Positions 8,312 through 16,037 of a stretch of DNA of 55,607 bases are shown here, in pieces. Under the pieces are notes generated by a model. The model saw only the letters and a program-made list of their open reading frames with translations, made no database searches and was not told the DNA's origin. A program made the translations under genes and the position numbers. The stretch is from CAYNJY01 sp964397755 (GTDB lineage: Bacteria; Patescibacteriota; Microgenomatia; UBA10105; UBA927): contig CAYNJY010000007.1 of assembly GCA_964397755.1 (NCBI GenBank), positions 1 through 55,607 on the forward strand, given 5' to 3'. Position 1 is the stretch's first letter. Each line of letters opens with the position of its first letter.

Positions 8312-10490
8312 GCAGAAAGGTCGAATCGAATTCATCGCTTTTGCGGCCTTGGCCTTCCTACTGGCGGTGTATTTTGCTAAGCCGATATTTTTCGGCGAGG
8401 TATTTTCTTGCTGTGATAATTTGCTCATCAATGTTCCGGCCAAAACGTTTCTCGTCAATGAAATGAAGGAAGGTAGATTACCGCTTTGGAATCCCTACAT
8501 TTTCTCCGGGACGCCGTTTCTGGCAGATATCAACATGAGCGTCTTTCACCCATTCAACATCTTTTTTTTCCTGGCTTCTCCGTTTCGTGCCGTCACGTGG
8601 GCGATTATTGTCGGGTATCTGGTGGCACTTTGGGGCATGTATCGATTGGCGAGGCTACTTGGAGTTTCTGCAGCAGGAGCAATACTTTCTGCAATTGCTT
8701 TTGGATTTTCCGGAACGATGGCCATGTATACCGACGACCTGCCGCTGGTTCAGGCTGCCTCGCTTGTCCCCTGGGTAGTGTGGGGCTGGGTGAGGCTTGC
8801 TGAAAAATTCTCAGGATCACGTCTTACGATACTTGTCCTTGCCTCATCGCTTCAGCTCATCTCGGGGTATCCCCAAATAGCCTATCTGACGCATATTTTT
8901 GGTGGATCATACTTTTTGTTCTTTGGAGCGGCATCATGGTTTGGTAAAGCGAAGCGTATCGGGGAAGTAGCTATTTTGGTCATACTGCTGTCTGGAGCGC
9001 AGGTGGTTCCTTTTGTTGAATTTGTTTTTCATTCGAGTCGCTTGGGAGCTGATTTGGCATTCGCGAGTGTAGATTCGCTTCATCCCCGGGCACTCTTACG
9101 CCTCCTTGTTCCTTCAGTCACAGGCTATCTTTCAGGAAAAACAGCCTGGTATCAGGGAGGAATCACCTTCGGCTACGTTGGGATTATTGTTTCGCTCCTG
9201 GCAATTTTTGCCCCATGGCGGGCGAGAAAAACTCATTTTCTGGCAGTATCTGCCTTGCTTTCTCTTCTTTTCTCCCTCGGTACTTACACCCCGATCTACA
9301 CCGTCGCTTTTTCTCTTATTCCCGGGGTTTCTCTGATCCGTCCACCCCAGCATTTTTTGCTCTGGTTTACGCTTGCCTTGCCTCTTCTGGCAGGGCGCGG
9401 ACTGGATCAAATAAACAAAAATAATGGACGGGTAAGGAGAATATTTGGAGCAGCAGCGCTCATGCTTTTGATAATTTTTTTGGGAGTTAAGAATGGCGCG
9501 GATGATTGGTTGAACATTGCAGACATTACCCGCGAGGTGGCAAGGAATCTTTTTGGCGCTGGTTTGCTTGTCGCGGCGTGTTGGTGGGGGATACAGGTCA
9601 ATAAGAGGCATGGAATCTTTGGACGCTTGATCATTATTTCCGCTGTTTTCTTGGAGATCTATCTTTTTGGTCGGGGGAGTCTGATTACATCCCCACTTGA
9701 AAAGGTAAACACATGGATACGATCTTCCTTACCGATAACAGAACAGATAGAAAGGTCAGATTGGAAAGACTTTCGCTTTTTGGCAGACCAGTCATTAATT
9801 CCGCGGCCCGGCAAGGTTGCAGGGATTATTGACCTTGACGCTTCATCTTCTTGGCAAGCAGAAACACTTCGTCCTAATATGTCATTCCTTTTTTCTTTAC
9901 CGACCATTGACGGATACGCTTCAATGATCTATACACCGTATCAGGAGGAAGTCTCACGGAGCTCTAATGATCCAACACTACTAAAGTTAGAAAGGCCCAA
10001 GTTGGACTTTTTGAATAAATTTAGTGTTCGCTATGTTTTGGCTGCAAAGGGCGAGAGTCATTACCAAAACCTTGAGGGAGTTGAGCAAAAACTGACCCAA
10101 AACAACGTAACGTTGTACCAAAACAACAAGGCTCTGCCCCGCTGGTACGCCTTGATTGATAACCAGTCTATCCCCGGCGGAGTGAAACCAGTTCTGGTCA
10201 CACCTTCTCGTTTAGTCTTCGAGACGCATCTAGACAGCCCAAGCAGGGTCGTCTTAGCCGATACCGACTATCCGGGGTGGGTGGGTTTCGTTGATGGTCA
10301 GAAAACAAAAATTGAAAGGTACGAAAAGATTCTAAAGTCTGTCGTCGTGCCGGCAGGAAGCCACAGGATAGAGTTTGTGTTTCAGCCAGGAAGTTTTTCT
10401 GTGGGCGTTGTTCTCACATTACTCGGGGTACTATTATTGTTTTTGGGGAACAGACGAATGTCGGATACGGCAGGCGAGAAAAAGAACTAA
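8301..10490 (+). CDS. YfhO-like polytopic membrane protein
   Basis: About 729 residues with a dozen or more predicted membrane helices between residues 10 and 450, then an extracytoplasmic region, then a last helix near 705-725. The sequence P-L-W-N-P-Y-I-F-S-G-T-P-F in the first large loop is typical of the bacterial YfhO family, thought to be GT-C-type sugar transferases or modifiers acting on lipid-linked or wall-linked glycans. The start at 8301 (tandem ATGs at 8301/8304) overlaps the carbamoyltransferase gene by 8-11 bases, so it is the last gene of that operon. Its stop overlaps the convergent gene at 10487 by four bases. The specific reaction is not known. Confidence 0.78.
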   Translation: MMSKQKGRIEFIAFAALAFLLAVYFAKPIFFGEVFSCCDNLLINVPAKTFLVNEMKEGRLPLWNPYIFSGTPFLADINMSVFHPFNIFFFLASPFRAVTWAIIVGYLVALWGMYRLARLLGVSAAGAILSAIAFGFSGTMAMYTDDLPLVQAASLVPWVVWGWVRLAEKFSGSRLTILVLASSLQLISGYPQIAYLTHIFGGSYFLFFGAASWFGKAKRIGEVAILVILLSGAQVVPFVEFVFHSSRLGADLAFASVDSLHPRALLRLLVPSVTGYLSGKTAWYQGGITFGYVGIIVSLLAIFAPWRARKTHFLAVSALLSLLFSLGTYTPIYTVAFSLIPGVSLIRPPQHFLLWFTLALPLLAGRGLDQINKNNGRVRRIFGAAALMLLIIFLGVKNGADDWLNIADITREVARNLFGAGLLVAACWWGIQVNKRHGIFGRLIIISAVFLEIYLFGRGSLITSPLEKVNTWIRSSLPITEQIERSDWKDFRFLADQSLIPRPGKVAGIIDLDASSSWQAETLRPNMSFLFSLPTIDGYASMIYTPYQEEVSRSSNDPTLLKLERPKLDFLNKFSVRYVLAAKGESHYQNLEGVEQKLTQNNVTLYQNNKALPRWYALIDNQSIPGGVKPVLVTPSRLVFETHLDSPSRVVLADTDYPGWVGFVDGQKTKIERYEKILKSVVVPAGSHRIEFVFQPGSFSVGVVLTLLGVLLLFLGNRRMSDTAGEKKN

Positions 10491-11071
10491 CGAACCACGA
10501 TTTCTACCGATTGGACGTTGGCGTCATCGATATTTGATTGGGCCAGATCCACCGTCTCGGTAAGCTCAACGGTCGCTCCGGCGGGGATTTCGGTAAAGCC
10601 GATCGTTTCTTTGGTACTTCCTGTCAATCGGTAAACTCGTAAGAGAGCCATGCGTTTGGGACTTAGAAGAACGCTTTTGGTAGTACCTTTTCCGTCAGTA
10701 AGCTCAACCATGCCTTCGTATTCATACTGTCCGGGAGTGCCGACGTAGTAATGGCGGGAAAGGATGGGGGCTTTGTCATTGGTGAGAACGACCCTCTTCA
10801 CTGTTCCGGTGAGGGTGGTGGAAACCAGTGATTGCTTTAAAAGTGGCCGGGGCGTCAAGCCGATATTGACGAGAATCCATTCCAGATTAGACTTGTCGAA
10901 GGCGTACTCGCCCGTATTTTTATCGATAGCATTAATGAGCGCGACACGGTCGTCACGGGGAGTTGAGCTTGGGAAAACACCACTCCTGCCCAAGGCAAAT
11001 CCTCCGATGGCTGAGGCTAAAACCAGCAGCCAGCTTAAGCCTTGTGTGCTCACACGCTTTTTCTGTGGCAT
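10487..11071 (-). CDS. Hypothetical membrane-anchored protein
   Basis: 194 residues. A positively charged start followed by one hydrophobic helix (residues about 13-30, W-L-L-V-L-A-S-A-I-G-G-F) predicts a signal anchor with the rest outside the cytoplasm. The remainder is beta-rich, with no cysteines and no motif I recognise. The C-terminal 100 residues look like a small sandwich fold (alternating V/T/E strands). It is convergent with the YfhO-like gene and stands alone on this strand. Function unknown. Confidence 0.6.
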   Translation of the reverse strand: MPQKKRVSTQGLSWLLVLASAIGGFALGRSGVFPSSTPRDDRVALINAIDKNTGEYAFDKSNLEWILVNIGLTPRPLLKQSLVSTTLTGTVKRVVLTNDKAPILSRHYYVGTPGQYEYEGMVELTDGKGTTKSVLLSPKRMALLRVYRLTGSTKETIGFTEIPAGATVELTETVDLAQSNIDDANVQSVEIVVR

Positions 11072-11110
11072 ATATTACAATCCATTATAACTAGCCAAGA
11101 GCAGCGCTTG

Positions 11111-11374
11111 TCAAGTACCCCATCCTACGTGAGGCGTGAGGCGACGGCTCTGGGCAAATGTTTCAAAGTCTCCGAGACGATCGTTGACCACTTCAGCAAC
11201 TTTGGTATAGTCAATCTTCGCGTAGTCATGGACAAGAATGTTTCGAAAACCGGCAAGCGGTACAAGTCGGTCAGCAAAAGATTGCTCCAGAACCCCCCGA
11301 ACCGAACAGGTACACCGCATCGACGGGTTGTTGGGCAAAATAATGAGAGAGCTGACGTATGCGTAAATAGTCAA
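11111..11374 (-). pseudogene. HepT-like (DUF86) toxin remnant, 5'-truncated
   Basis: The 87-residue frame contains the HepT hallmark R-N-I-L-V-H-D-Y near residue 43 and the following helix pattern (K-V-A-E-V-V-N-D-R-L) of the HEPN-type RNase toxins. Full-length HepT is about 130-145 residues; the N-terminal helical bundle is missing here, replaced by unrelated residues, and no MntA nucleotidyltransferase antitoxin gene is adjacent. It reads as a decayed toxin half, although a short functional form cannot be excluded. Confidence 0.5.
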
Positions 11375-11458
11375 TCATACACTCCCATTATACCCCGCAG
11401 CCACCAGAACACAAGCGCTCGGAACATACGTATATGGAGATTACAACCTGTGTAGGCT

Positions 11459-12163
11459 TTACCAATAAATGTCAGTCTGGGGGAGAAGTTGTCTAATTCT
11501 TTGTTTTTTTTGGGCTGATAGTCTGTTGCCGCCAAGATAGAGCGTCGTGAGGGTTGGGGAGAGATTCCCAATTTCATCTGGGAGAGAAGGTAAGGCATTG
11601 TCGTGGAGATCCAAAATGCGCAGTTTCGGGAGATCCCCGATTTCAGCCGGAAGGGAGCGAAGCTGGTTTCCGTAAAGGTGCAGAATTTCGAGATTTTTGA
11701 GTTGGCCAATCTCCGGCGGTAGAGTTTGTAGGCGATTCCCTCCAAGCTTGAGTGTGGTAAGGTTTTGTAAAGCGCCAATGTCGGCAGGTAAAGCCTTCAA
11801 TGGTTGATTTTGCAGCTGGAAAAAGGTCAGAGTAGTGAGCTTTCCGATCTGAGGGGGAAGAGAGCGAATATTGCCGCGGGTGACTCCGAGTCTTTTGAAG
11901 AGCGGAAACGAACGTATTTGGTCGACAGGAATGTCATTGACGTTGCAGACAAAGGCATACTCAAATCCTCCCACGGTATAGCCGTCTCGGCCTATCTGGT
12001 CAAACATCGCGCCGGTGTCTACATAGTAGGTCCCTTCGTGATCACAATACTCTCGCGGGTCAGAAATGAAGCGGCGTGCCAGCGGTTGGATGAGGATTCC
12101 CGCGGTGACGATCGCACTGGCAGCGACGAGGAAAAGAAAAGGGGGCTTTAAGGGTAGCCACAT
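11459..12163 (-). CDS. Membrane-anchored leucine-rich repeat protein (paralogue of 71-796)
   Basis: 234 residues. Hydrophobic anchor at residues 8-26, then a unique region with a Cys pair (C-D-H-E-G and F-V-C-N-V), then about five LRR units with L-P-x2-I-G-x-L from residue 95 to 215, and the tail R-Q-L-L-P-Q-T-D-I-Y-W. The same anchor-plus-LRR-plus-tail layout occurs at 71-796, so the two genes arose by duplication and now bracket the glycan cluster. The repeats should lie outside the membrane and serve binding. It is divergent from the exported-protein operon that starts at 12215. Confidence 0.8.
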   Translation of the reverse strand: MWLPLKPPFLFLVAASAIVTAGILIQPLARRFISDPREYCDHEGTYYVDTGAMFDQIGRDGYTVGGFEYAFVCNVNDIPVDQIRSFPLFKRLGVTRGNIRSLPPQIGKLTTLTFFQLQNQPLKALPADIGALQNLTTLKLGGNRLQTLPPEIGQLKNLEILHLYGNQLRSLPAEIGDLPKLRILDLHDNALPSLPDEIGNLSPTLTTLYLGGNRLSAQKKQRIRQLLPQTDIYW

Positions 12164-12214
12164 ACGATACGAGACGCCTATCGTGTATTATAGTATGGAG
12201 GAAGAAGAGCATCT
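12164..12214. promoter_or_regulatory. Divergent promoter region with a shared TATA core
   Basis: The sequence around 12186-12196 reads as TATTAT or TATAGT on the plus strand and as TATAAT on the minus strand (complement of 12187-12192), so one AT core can serve both genes. The plus-strand gene has a good ribosome site, GGAGGAAG, at about 12197-12204 upstream of ATG 12215. Confidence 0.4.
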
Positions 12215-12658
12215 ATGTCTACACGGTTCGTCTTGCTTACCTTGGGCTTGCTGTTTGCCGCCTGGGGGACTAGCCGTTATCCTTTTGACATAAAGCTTTA
12301 CACAGGTCAGAAAGGAAATGTAGAGCAAGAATTCGTAATTCCCCTGGTGTCGTTGGGTCTAGCGGGACAGACGGGGAAAGCGTTTGTTCGACAGGTTGAC
12401 GGCAGGGTGGTAGTGAACATGCGCATGGACACTGCCCCGCAAGCAGTGATTCAGCCGGTGGGTTTTTATCGGGGAAATTGTCAAAAAATCGGCGAAGCGG
12501 TGTACGCATTGGCCGGTATGGTAGACGGAAAATCAACCACCACGTACTATGAACTATCCCTTGATGATGTAAAGAAAAATATTCCATTGGTTTTGGTGGT
12601 CTCTTCATCCCGCGATGAGCAGGCGACAAGAGTGAGCTGCGGCGAAGTTATCTTATGA
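12215..12658 (+). CDS. Small exported protein, CHRD-like pattern
   Basis: 147 residues with a signal peptide (M-S-T-R-F-V-L-L-T-L-G-L-L-F-A-A-W-G). The mature part has a late G-N-C ... Y-x-L-x2-M-V-D-G-K-S-T-T ... V-S-C-G-E-V-I pattern that resembles CHRD/superoxide-dismutase-like beta domains, where two Cys form a disulfide. That similarity is from memory of the pattern and is weak. It is the first gene of the operon and overlaps the next gene by ATGA. It is probably a small extracytoplasmic beta protein; binding partner unknown. Confidence 0.6.
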   Translation: MSTRFVLLTLGLLFAAWGTSRYPFDIKLYTGQKGNVEQEFVIPLVSLGLAGQTGKAFVRQVDGRVVVNMRMDTAPQAVIQPVGFYRGNCQKIGEAVYALAGMVDGKSTTTYYELSLDDVKKNIPLVLVVSSSRDEQATRVSCGEVIL

Positions 12659-13080
12659 AACAGATGGTGCGCGCAGGTATTTGGGGCGTGTTTTTGGGAG
12701 CGCTGCTCTGCCTCTGGTTGCTTGTCGTTCCAAAAAATGTGTTCGTTGCGTCTCGGCAACCGGTCGGGGACTGGACGCTGAAGCTCGAGCGTCTCCAGCT
12801 TACAAAGGGAGGATTTGTGGTCGTTCATACTGACCGGGATCTCATGCGCAATCCCGAATCGATTCTTGGCCACAGCGACTGGTTGCCAGCTGGCGTATAC
12901 GTTGATAATTGGCTTGATATTTTCCCCAACAACAGCCAATCCGAGTGGTTTAAATCCGGAGAGTTTGCCTACGCGACGCTCTTTACTGATAACGGAGACA
13001 CTTTTTTTAACCTGTTGCTTGATGCTCCGGCAATAACCATCTATGGGAAACCATACACGAAAAAAATTATCCTACGCTAA
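12655..13080 (+). CDS. Exported DUF7282-like beta protein
   Basis: 141 residues. An N-terminal hydrophobic helix (about 5-27) is followed by one beta-sandwich-like domain with the pattern G-F-V-V-V-H ... I-L-G-H-S-D-W-L-P-A-G-V-Y ... A-Y-A-T-L-F-T-D-N-G-D. This resembles the small extracellular domains called DUF7282; the assignment is from pattern memory. A paralogue at 15504-15962 has the same blocks and the same C-terminal I-I-L-R. Both copies sit directly upstream of the B-type CH-family genes, which suggests a duplicated cassette. The start overlaps the upstream stop by four bases. Confidence 0.6.
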   Translation: MKQMVRAGIWGVFLGALLCLWLLVVPKNVFVASRQPVGDWTLKLERLQLTKGGFVVVHTDRDLMRNPESILGHSDWLPAGVYVDNWLDIFPNNSQSEWFKSGEFAYATLFTDNGDTFFNLLLDAPAITIYGKPYTKKIILR

Positions 13081-14266
13081 GGCCGGCGTTCTCGCAGTTT
13101 CGGTTGCTGTAGTTATACTGCTTCTGGCACGAGTGCCGTTTGAGCTTCTTACGGTATACCCATCTTACTCAGGTTTGCAACTTTTTAAGGCAGCAAAGCT
13201 GATTAGATGGGTATATACTGATCCAAATTACAGTAAAAGAAGTATACGAATGGTTCTTCTGGTGTGCCATAGGCGATCCTCCAACAGTTTTGACTACACG
13301 TGCCTGCGCCGCGGGTTGGCGAAACTCGTGACAGCGGCCTCATTTGACCGGATCGTCACTGCCCTTGACGACCTCTACGCGCGGCGCACACATCTCGATT
13401 TCCCTCCCGGCCTTACGTGCCACGGTCCGGCGCACGTGGTCGGGGAGCTGGCGGTTGCTCGCGGGGCTGCCCTTTCTGATATCGAGAACGCGTGCATACG
13501 CCGCTGCGAAGCAGGGTGTTTACATGGAGCGTTTGTTGCGCTCAACAGGGAAAAGGAACTGGATGGGAATCAAATAAACGATCAGTGCGACTCTTTCCGG
13601 AAGACCGGGATTCCCAAAGACGTTGATTCGTGTCGCCATATTACCGGACACGGGCTCGCAGAGTGGTTTGCCAACGAAGGACTTGGGGCGATTGTGCGCT
13701 GCGATCTGTTTGCCGAGAGCGCCGGCAGACAGGAGTGCGGCCGTGGATTCCTCATGGAATACATTCTGGGATCCCCAGCGCAAACGGGACGCTATGTACG
13801 AGATAGTGACCTGTTGGAATTTTGTGATACCCTACAGAAGGAGTACCGGGGAACGTGTCATGAATACGCAGGTTTTTTTGTGTTTTCTCTCTCTGGCGAG
13901 GAGAGAGCGATTGCGTCGTGCGGCCGCGTTCCTGACGTCTATACGCAAGGGTGTTACGCGGGGCTCGGTTCACGCGCATTCTGGGAATATCAATTTGATC
14001 TTAGGAAACTCGTTTCATTATGTTCGCGCGTGCCAGTTCAGTATACTGATACGTGCGTTTCCGGAGCTATTGAAATCGCAGCAGCGGAGAAACAGTTCCA
14101 CAAGAGTGGAATCGCCCTGTGTCAACTCCTTTCTGACGATCAACGCCAGAAGTGTCTTAATACCTTTTTCTTAAAGCTTACGTGGGCGTGGGGAGAGGAA
14201 TGGGCGAAGAGTTTTTGTCAGACGATGAAAATGTCAGGCCAGGGTGGTTGTTCCCAGACTCCATAG
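13043..14266 (+). CDS. CH-family exported Cys/His-rich protein, B type
   Basis: 407 residues; family not recognised. An N-terminal membrane segment (about 13-36) anchors or exports it. It carries all three family signatures: C-H-G-P-A-H at 126-131, C-E-A-G-C-L-H-G at 155-162, and C-R-H-I-T-G-H-G at 197-204, followed by C-G-R-G-F-L-M-E-Y near 232. The C-terminal half is a series of Cys pairs spaced about 8-14 residues apart, repeated every 35-45 residues, which looks like TPR/Sel1-type helical hairpins each stapled by a disulfide. Five His are shared across the family, suggesting a metal or catalytic centre. Its start overlaps the upstream gene by 38 bases. Closest relative in the window is 16038-17165. 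Confidence 0.78.
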   Translation: MGNHTRKKLSYAKAGVLAVSVAVVILLLARVPFELLTVYPSYSGLQLFKAAKLIRWVYTDPNYSKRSIRMVLLVCHRRSSNSFDYTCLRRGLAKLVTAASFDRIVTALDDLYARRTHLDFPPGLTCHGPAHVVGELAVARGAALSDIENACIRRCEAGCLHGAFVALNREKELDGNQINDQCDSFRKTGIPKDVDSCRHITGHGLAEWFANEGLGAIVRCDLFAESAGRQECGRGFLMEYILGSPAQTGRYVRDSDLLEFCDTLQKEYRGTCHEYAGFFVFSLSGEERAIASCGRVPDVYTQGCYAGLGSRAFWEYQFDLRKLVSLCSRVPVQYTDTCVSGAIEIAAAEKQFHKSGIALCQLLSDDQRQKCLNTFFLKLTWAWGEEWAKSFCQTMKMSGQGGCSQTP

Positions 14267-14270
14267 CAGT

Positions 14271-15473
14271 ATGCATAAAAAAGAGAAAAAGTCATCGGTC
14301 CGTCTTGTTCTACTGTTTCTTTTTCTGGCATGCGCCTTTGGTGTTGCGTGGGCAATGAGGCCATATATATCGCGATCGGTTGCCGTTGTTACCCTTCTCG
14401 TACAATGCAGAAAGACGAAGAGCAGACTGTCATGCTATGAAAAAAACATTCCACTCGCGACCAGACAGCTGGAGGTTGGTGAGGCATTTAAAGTAGTCGA
14501 TGTATTGCAGAAGATTGAACCCGAGGTAGCCAATTGCCATAACCTTGCCCATGAGGTTAGCTACGAGCAAAGCAGAAAGCCCGGTGTAGACTGGAAAGAT
14601 GTTCTGACGCAGTGTCCCTTGGCACAGTGCAATTACGGGTGTCTTCACGGGTCGGTAATCGGGGAATTTCGAGGCCGGGTTCTTACAAACGAGGAGATTG
14701 CTCAGCGCATTCCCGAACTGCGAACACTGTGCCAGAAGCGCAGTGAGTGGCATCCCAGTATTCTCGATCAATCGATGTGCTATCACGTCATGGGACACGT
14801 TGCCATGTATGTAACCGGAGGGGATTTACAGCGGTCGTTTGCCATCTGCAACGCAACGTCTCCGCATCTTTCCGGTATAGACCACCGTGCGTCATGTGAG
14901 GAAGGAGTTTTTATGACACTCCTTTATACCACCCATCCGTCTGATAGAGAGCTGTTCGGAAAGCTACGACCGGGCAAAGATGAGGTTTTTACGTTCTGCA
15001 GCGGGTTTGATAACCGGTATGCTGCAATGTGCAGGCGGGAATCAGCGTCGTACTTTATCACGGAACTGAAAAATCCTGCATTTCTCGCGGAATTTTGTTC
15101 TTTCTCAGGGAGCGAGAAAGAACTGGATACCTGTTACTTTACGGTGCTCAACAGACTGACGGATTTCTTCATGGTTGAACCGACGATGGTGGATCAGGTT
15201 CGAACCTACTGCGCGGGTCTTCCGCAGGTCCATCACGCCCGGTGCATCAAGGGTGCCGTTTTTCGCCTGCTCCAGACGGATTATCGCAATGTCACCAAAG
15301 CGCTCTCTCTGTGCAGAGCGTACCAACAGAAACCCATTGAAGCGGCTTGTTACAACGCGATTGCCTCCTATGTCTCCTCACTCTTCGTGCCTGGACAGCG
15401 GAAGGGCAGATGGTACTGTAAAAAATTACCTCGGCCATGGAGTGATACGTGTGCTGAAAACTTGAGAAACTGA
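14271..15473 (+). CDS. CH-family exported Cys/His-rich protein, A type
   Basis: 400 residues starting at ATG 14271, four bases after the previous stop. N-terminal helix at about 11-29. Signatures: C-H-N-L-A-H (89-94), C-N-Y-G-C-L-H-G (120-127), C-Y-H-V-M-G-H (170-176). As in other A-type members, a C-x-S-C-Y-E-K-N-I-P block precedes motif 1, motif 2 is preceded by W-K-D-V-L-T-Q-C-P, and C-E-E-G-V-F-M-T follows motif 3. The C-terminal Cys-pair hairpins end with C-K-K-L-P-R-P-W-x-D-T-C, a tail shared with the A-type genes at 19161, 25245 and 33231. No known enzyme motif is visible. Confidence 0.78.
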   Translation: MHKKEKKSSVRLVLLFLFLACAFGVAWAMRPYISRSVAVVTLLVQCRKTKSRLSCYEKNIPLATRQLEVGEAFKVVDVLQKIEPEVANCHNLAHEVSYEQSRKPGVDWKDVLTQCPLAQCNYGCLHGSVIGEFRGRVLTNEEIAQRIPELRTLCQKRSEWHPSILDQSMCYHVMGHVAMYVTGGDLQRSFAICNATSPHLSGIDHRASCEEGVFMTLLYTTHPSDRELFGKLRPGKDEVFTFCSGFDNRYAAMCRRESASYFITELKNPAFLAEFCSFSGSEKELDTCYFTVLNRLTDFFMVEPTMVDQVRTYCAGLPQVHHARCIKGAVFRLLQTDYRNVTKALSLCRAYQQKPIEAACYNAIASYVSSLFVPGQRKGRWYCKKLPRPWSDTCAENLRN

Positions 15474-15503
15474 AAACTGGATTACCCATGCAGTGATCGT
15501 CAT

Positions 15504-15962
15504 ATGACACAAGAGCAGCCTGTTCTAGGCGAAAAATCATCGCGCACAGCTTTCGGCTTGTATGCCGGCGCCGGCTGTATTATCGGTGTGTCTCTGGTGT
15601 ATTTCTTCACGTTTCTTTTTTCCGTTAACTTCCTCGTTGTTGGGGATCAGCCGATGGGCACGTCTGTCCGCGTCGCGCTAGTATCTTTGAGGAAACCGGG
15701 ATTTCTCTTCCTCCATGAACCAGATCAGTATCAGAAACCGGGAGAAATTATTGGTATGTCAAGCTACCTCGCCCCCGGTATATACAAAAACATTCACCTG
15801 GCATTCAAACAGTTTCCCTCCACAGCGGCTCGATCGGGAGCCGCACGCGTCCTTGTGTCGCTGTATGAGGATAACGGCAACAAAGCGTTTGAAACGGAGG
15901 GCGATACACCCGTGCGAACAGTGAGTGGAAAACGGCTCTATAAAACTATCATCCTACGATAA
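15504..15962 (+). CDS. Exported DUF7282-like beta protein (paralogue of 12655-13080)
   Basis: 152 residues. Membrane helix at about 19-42, then a single beta domain: G-D-Q-P-M-G, G-F-L-F-L-H-E, I-I-G-M-S-S-Y-L-A-P-G-I-Y, V-S-L-Y-E-D-N-G-N-K and the C-terminal K-T-I-I-L-R. All these blocks align with 12655-13080. It precedes a B-type CH-family gene, as its paralogue does, supporting duplication of a two-gene unit. No Cys in the mature domain. Function unknown. Confidence 0.6.
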   Translation: MTQEQPVLGEKSSRTAFGLYAGAGCIIGVSLVYFFTFLFSVNFLVVGDQPMGTSVRVALVSLRKPGFLFLHEPDQYQKPGEIIGMSSYLAPGIYKNIHLAFKQFPSTAARSGAARVLVSLYEDNGNKAFETEGDTPVRTVSGKRLYKTIILR

Positions 15963-15967
15963 GTATG

Positions 15968-15992
15968 AACTCGAGCCTAAAGGGCGAGTTTT
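15968..15992 (+). terminator. Weak hairpin with short T-run after 15504-15962
   Basis: AACTCG at 15968-15973 pairs with CGAGTT at 15985-15990 across an 11-base loop, and the 3' arm runs into TTTT (15989-15992). It lies six bases after a stop codon. The stem is short, so it may be a partial terminator or attenuator between two cassettes. Confidence 0.3.
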
Positions 15993-16037
15993 GAAACGAG
16001 TTCTATAAGACCAGTCAAATACTTAAATCTCACCGGA

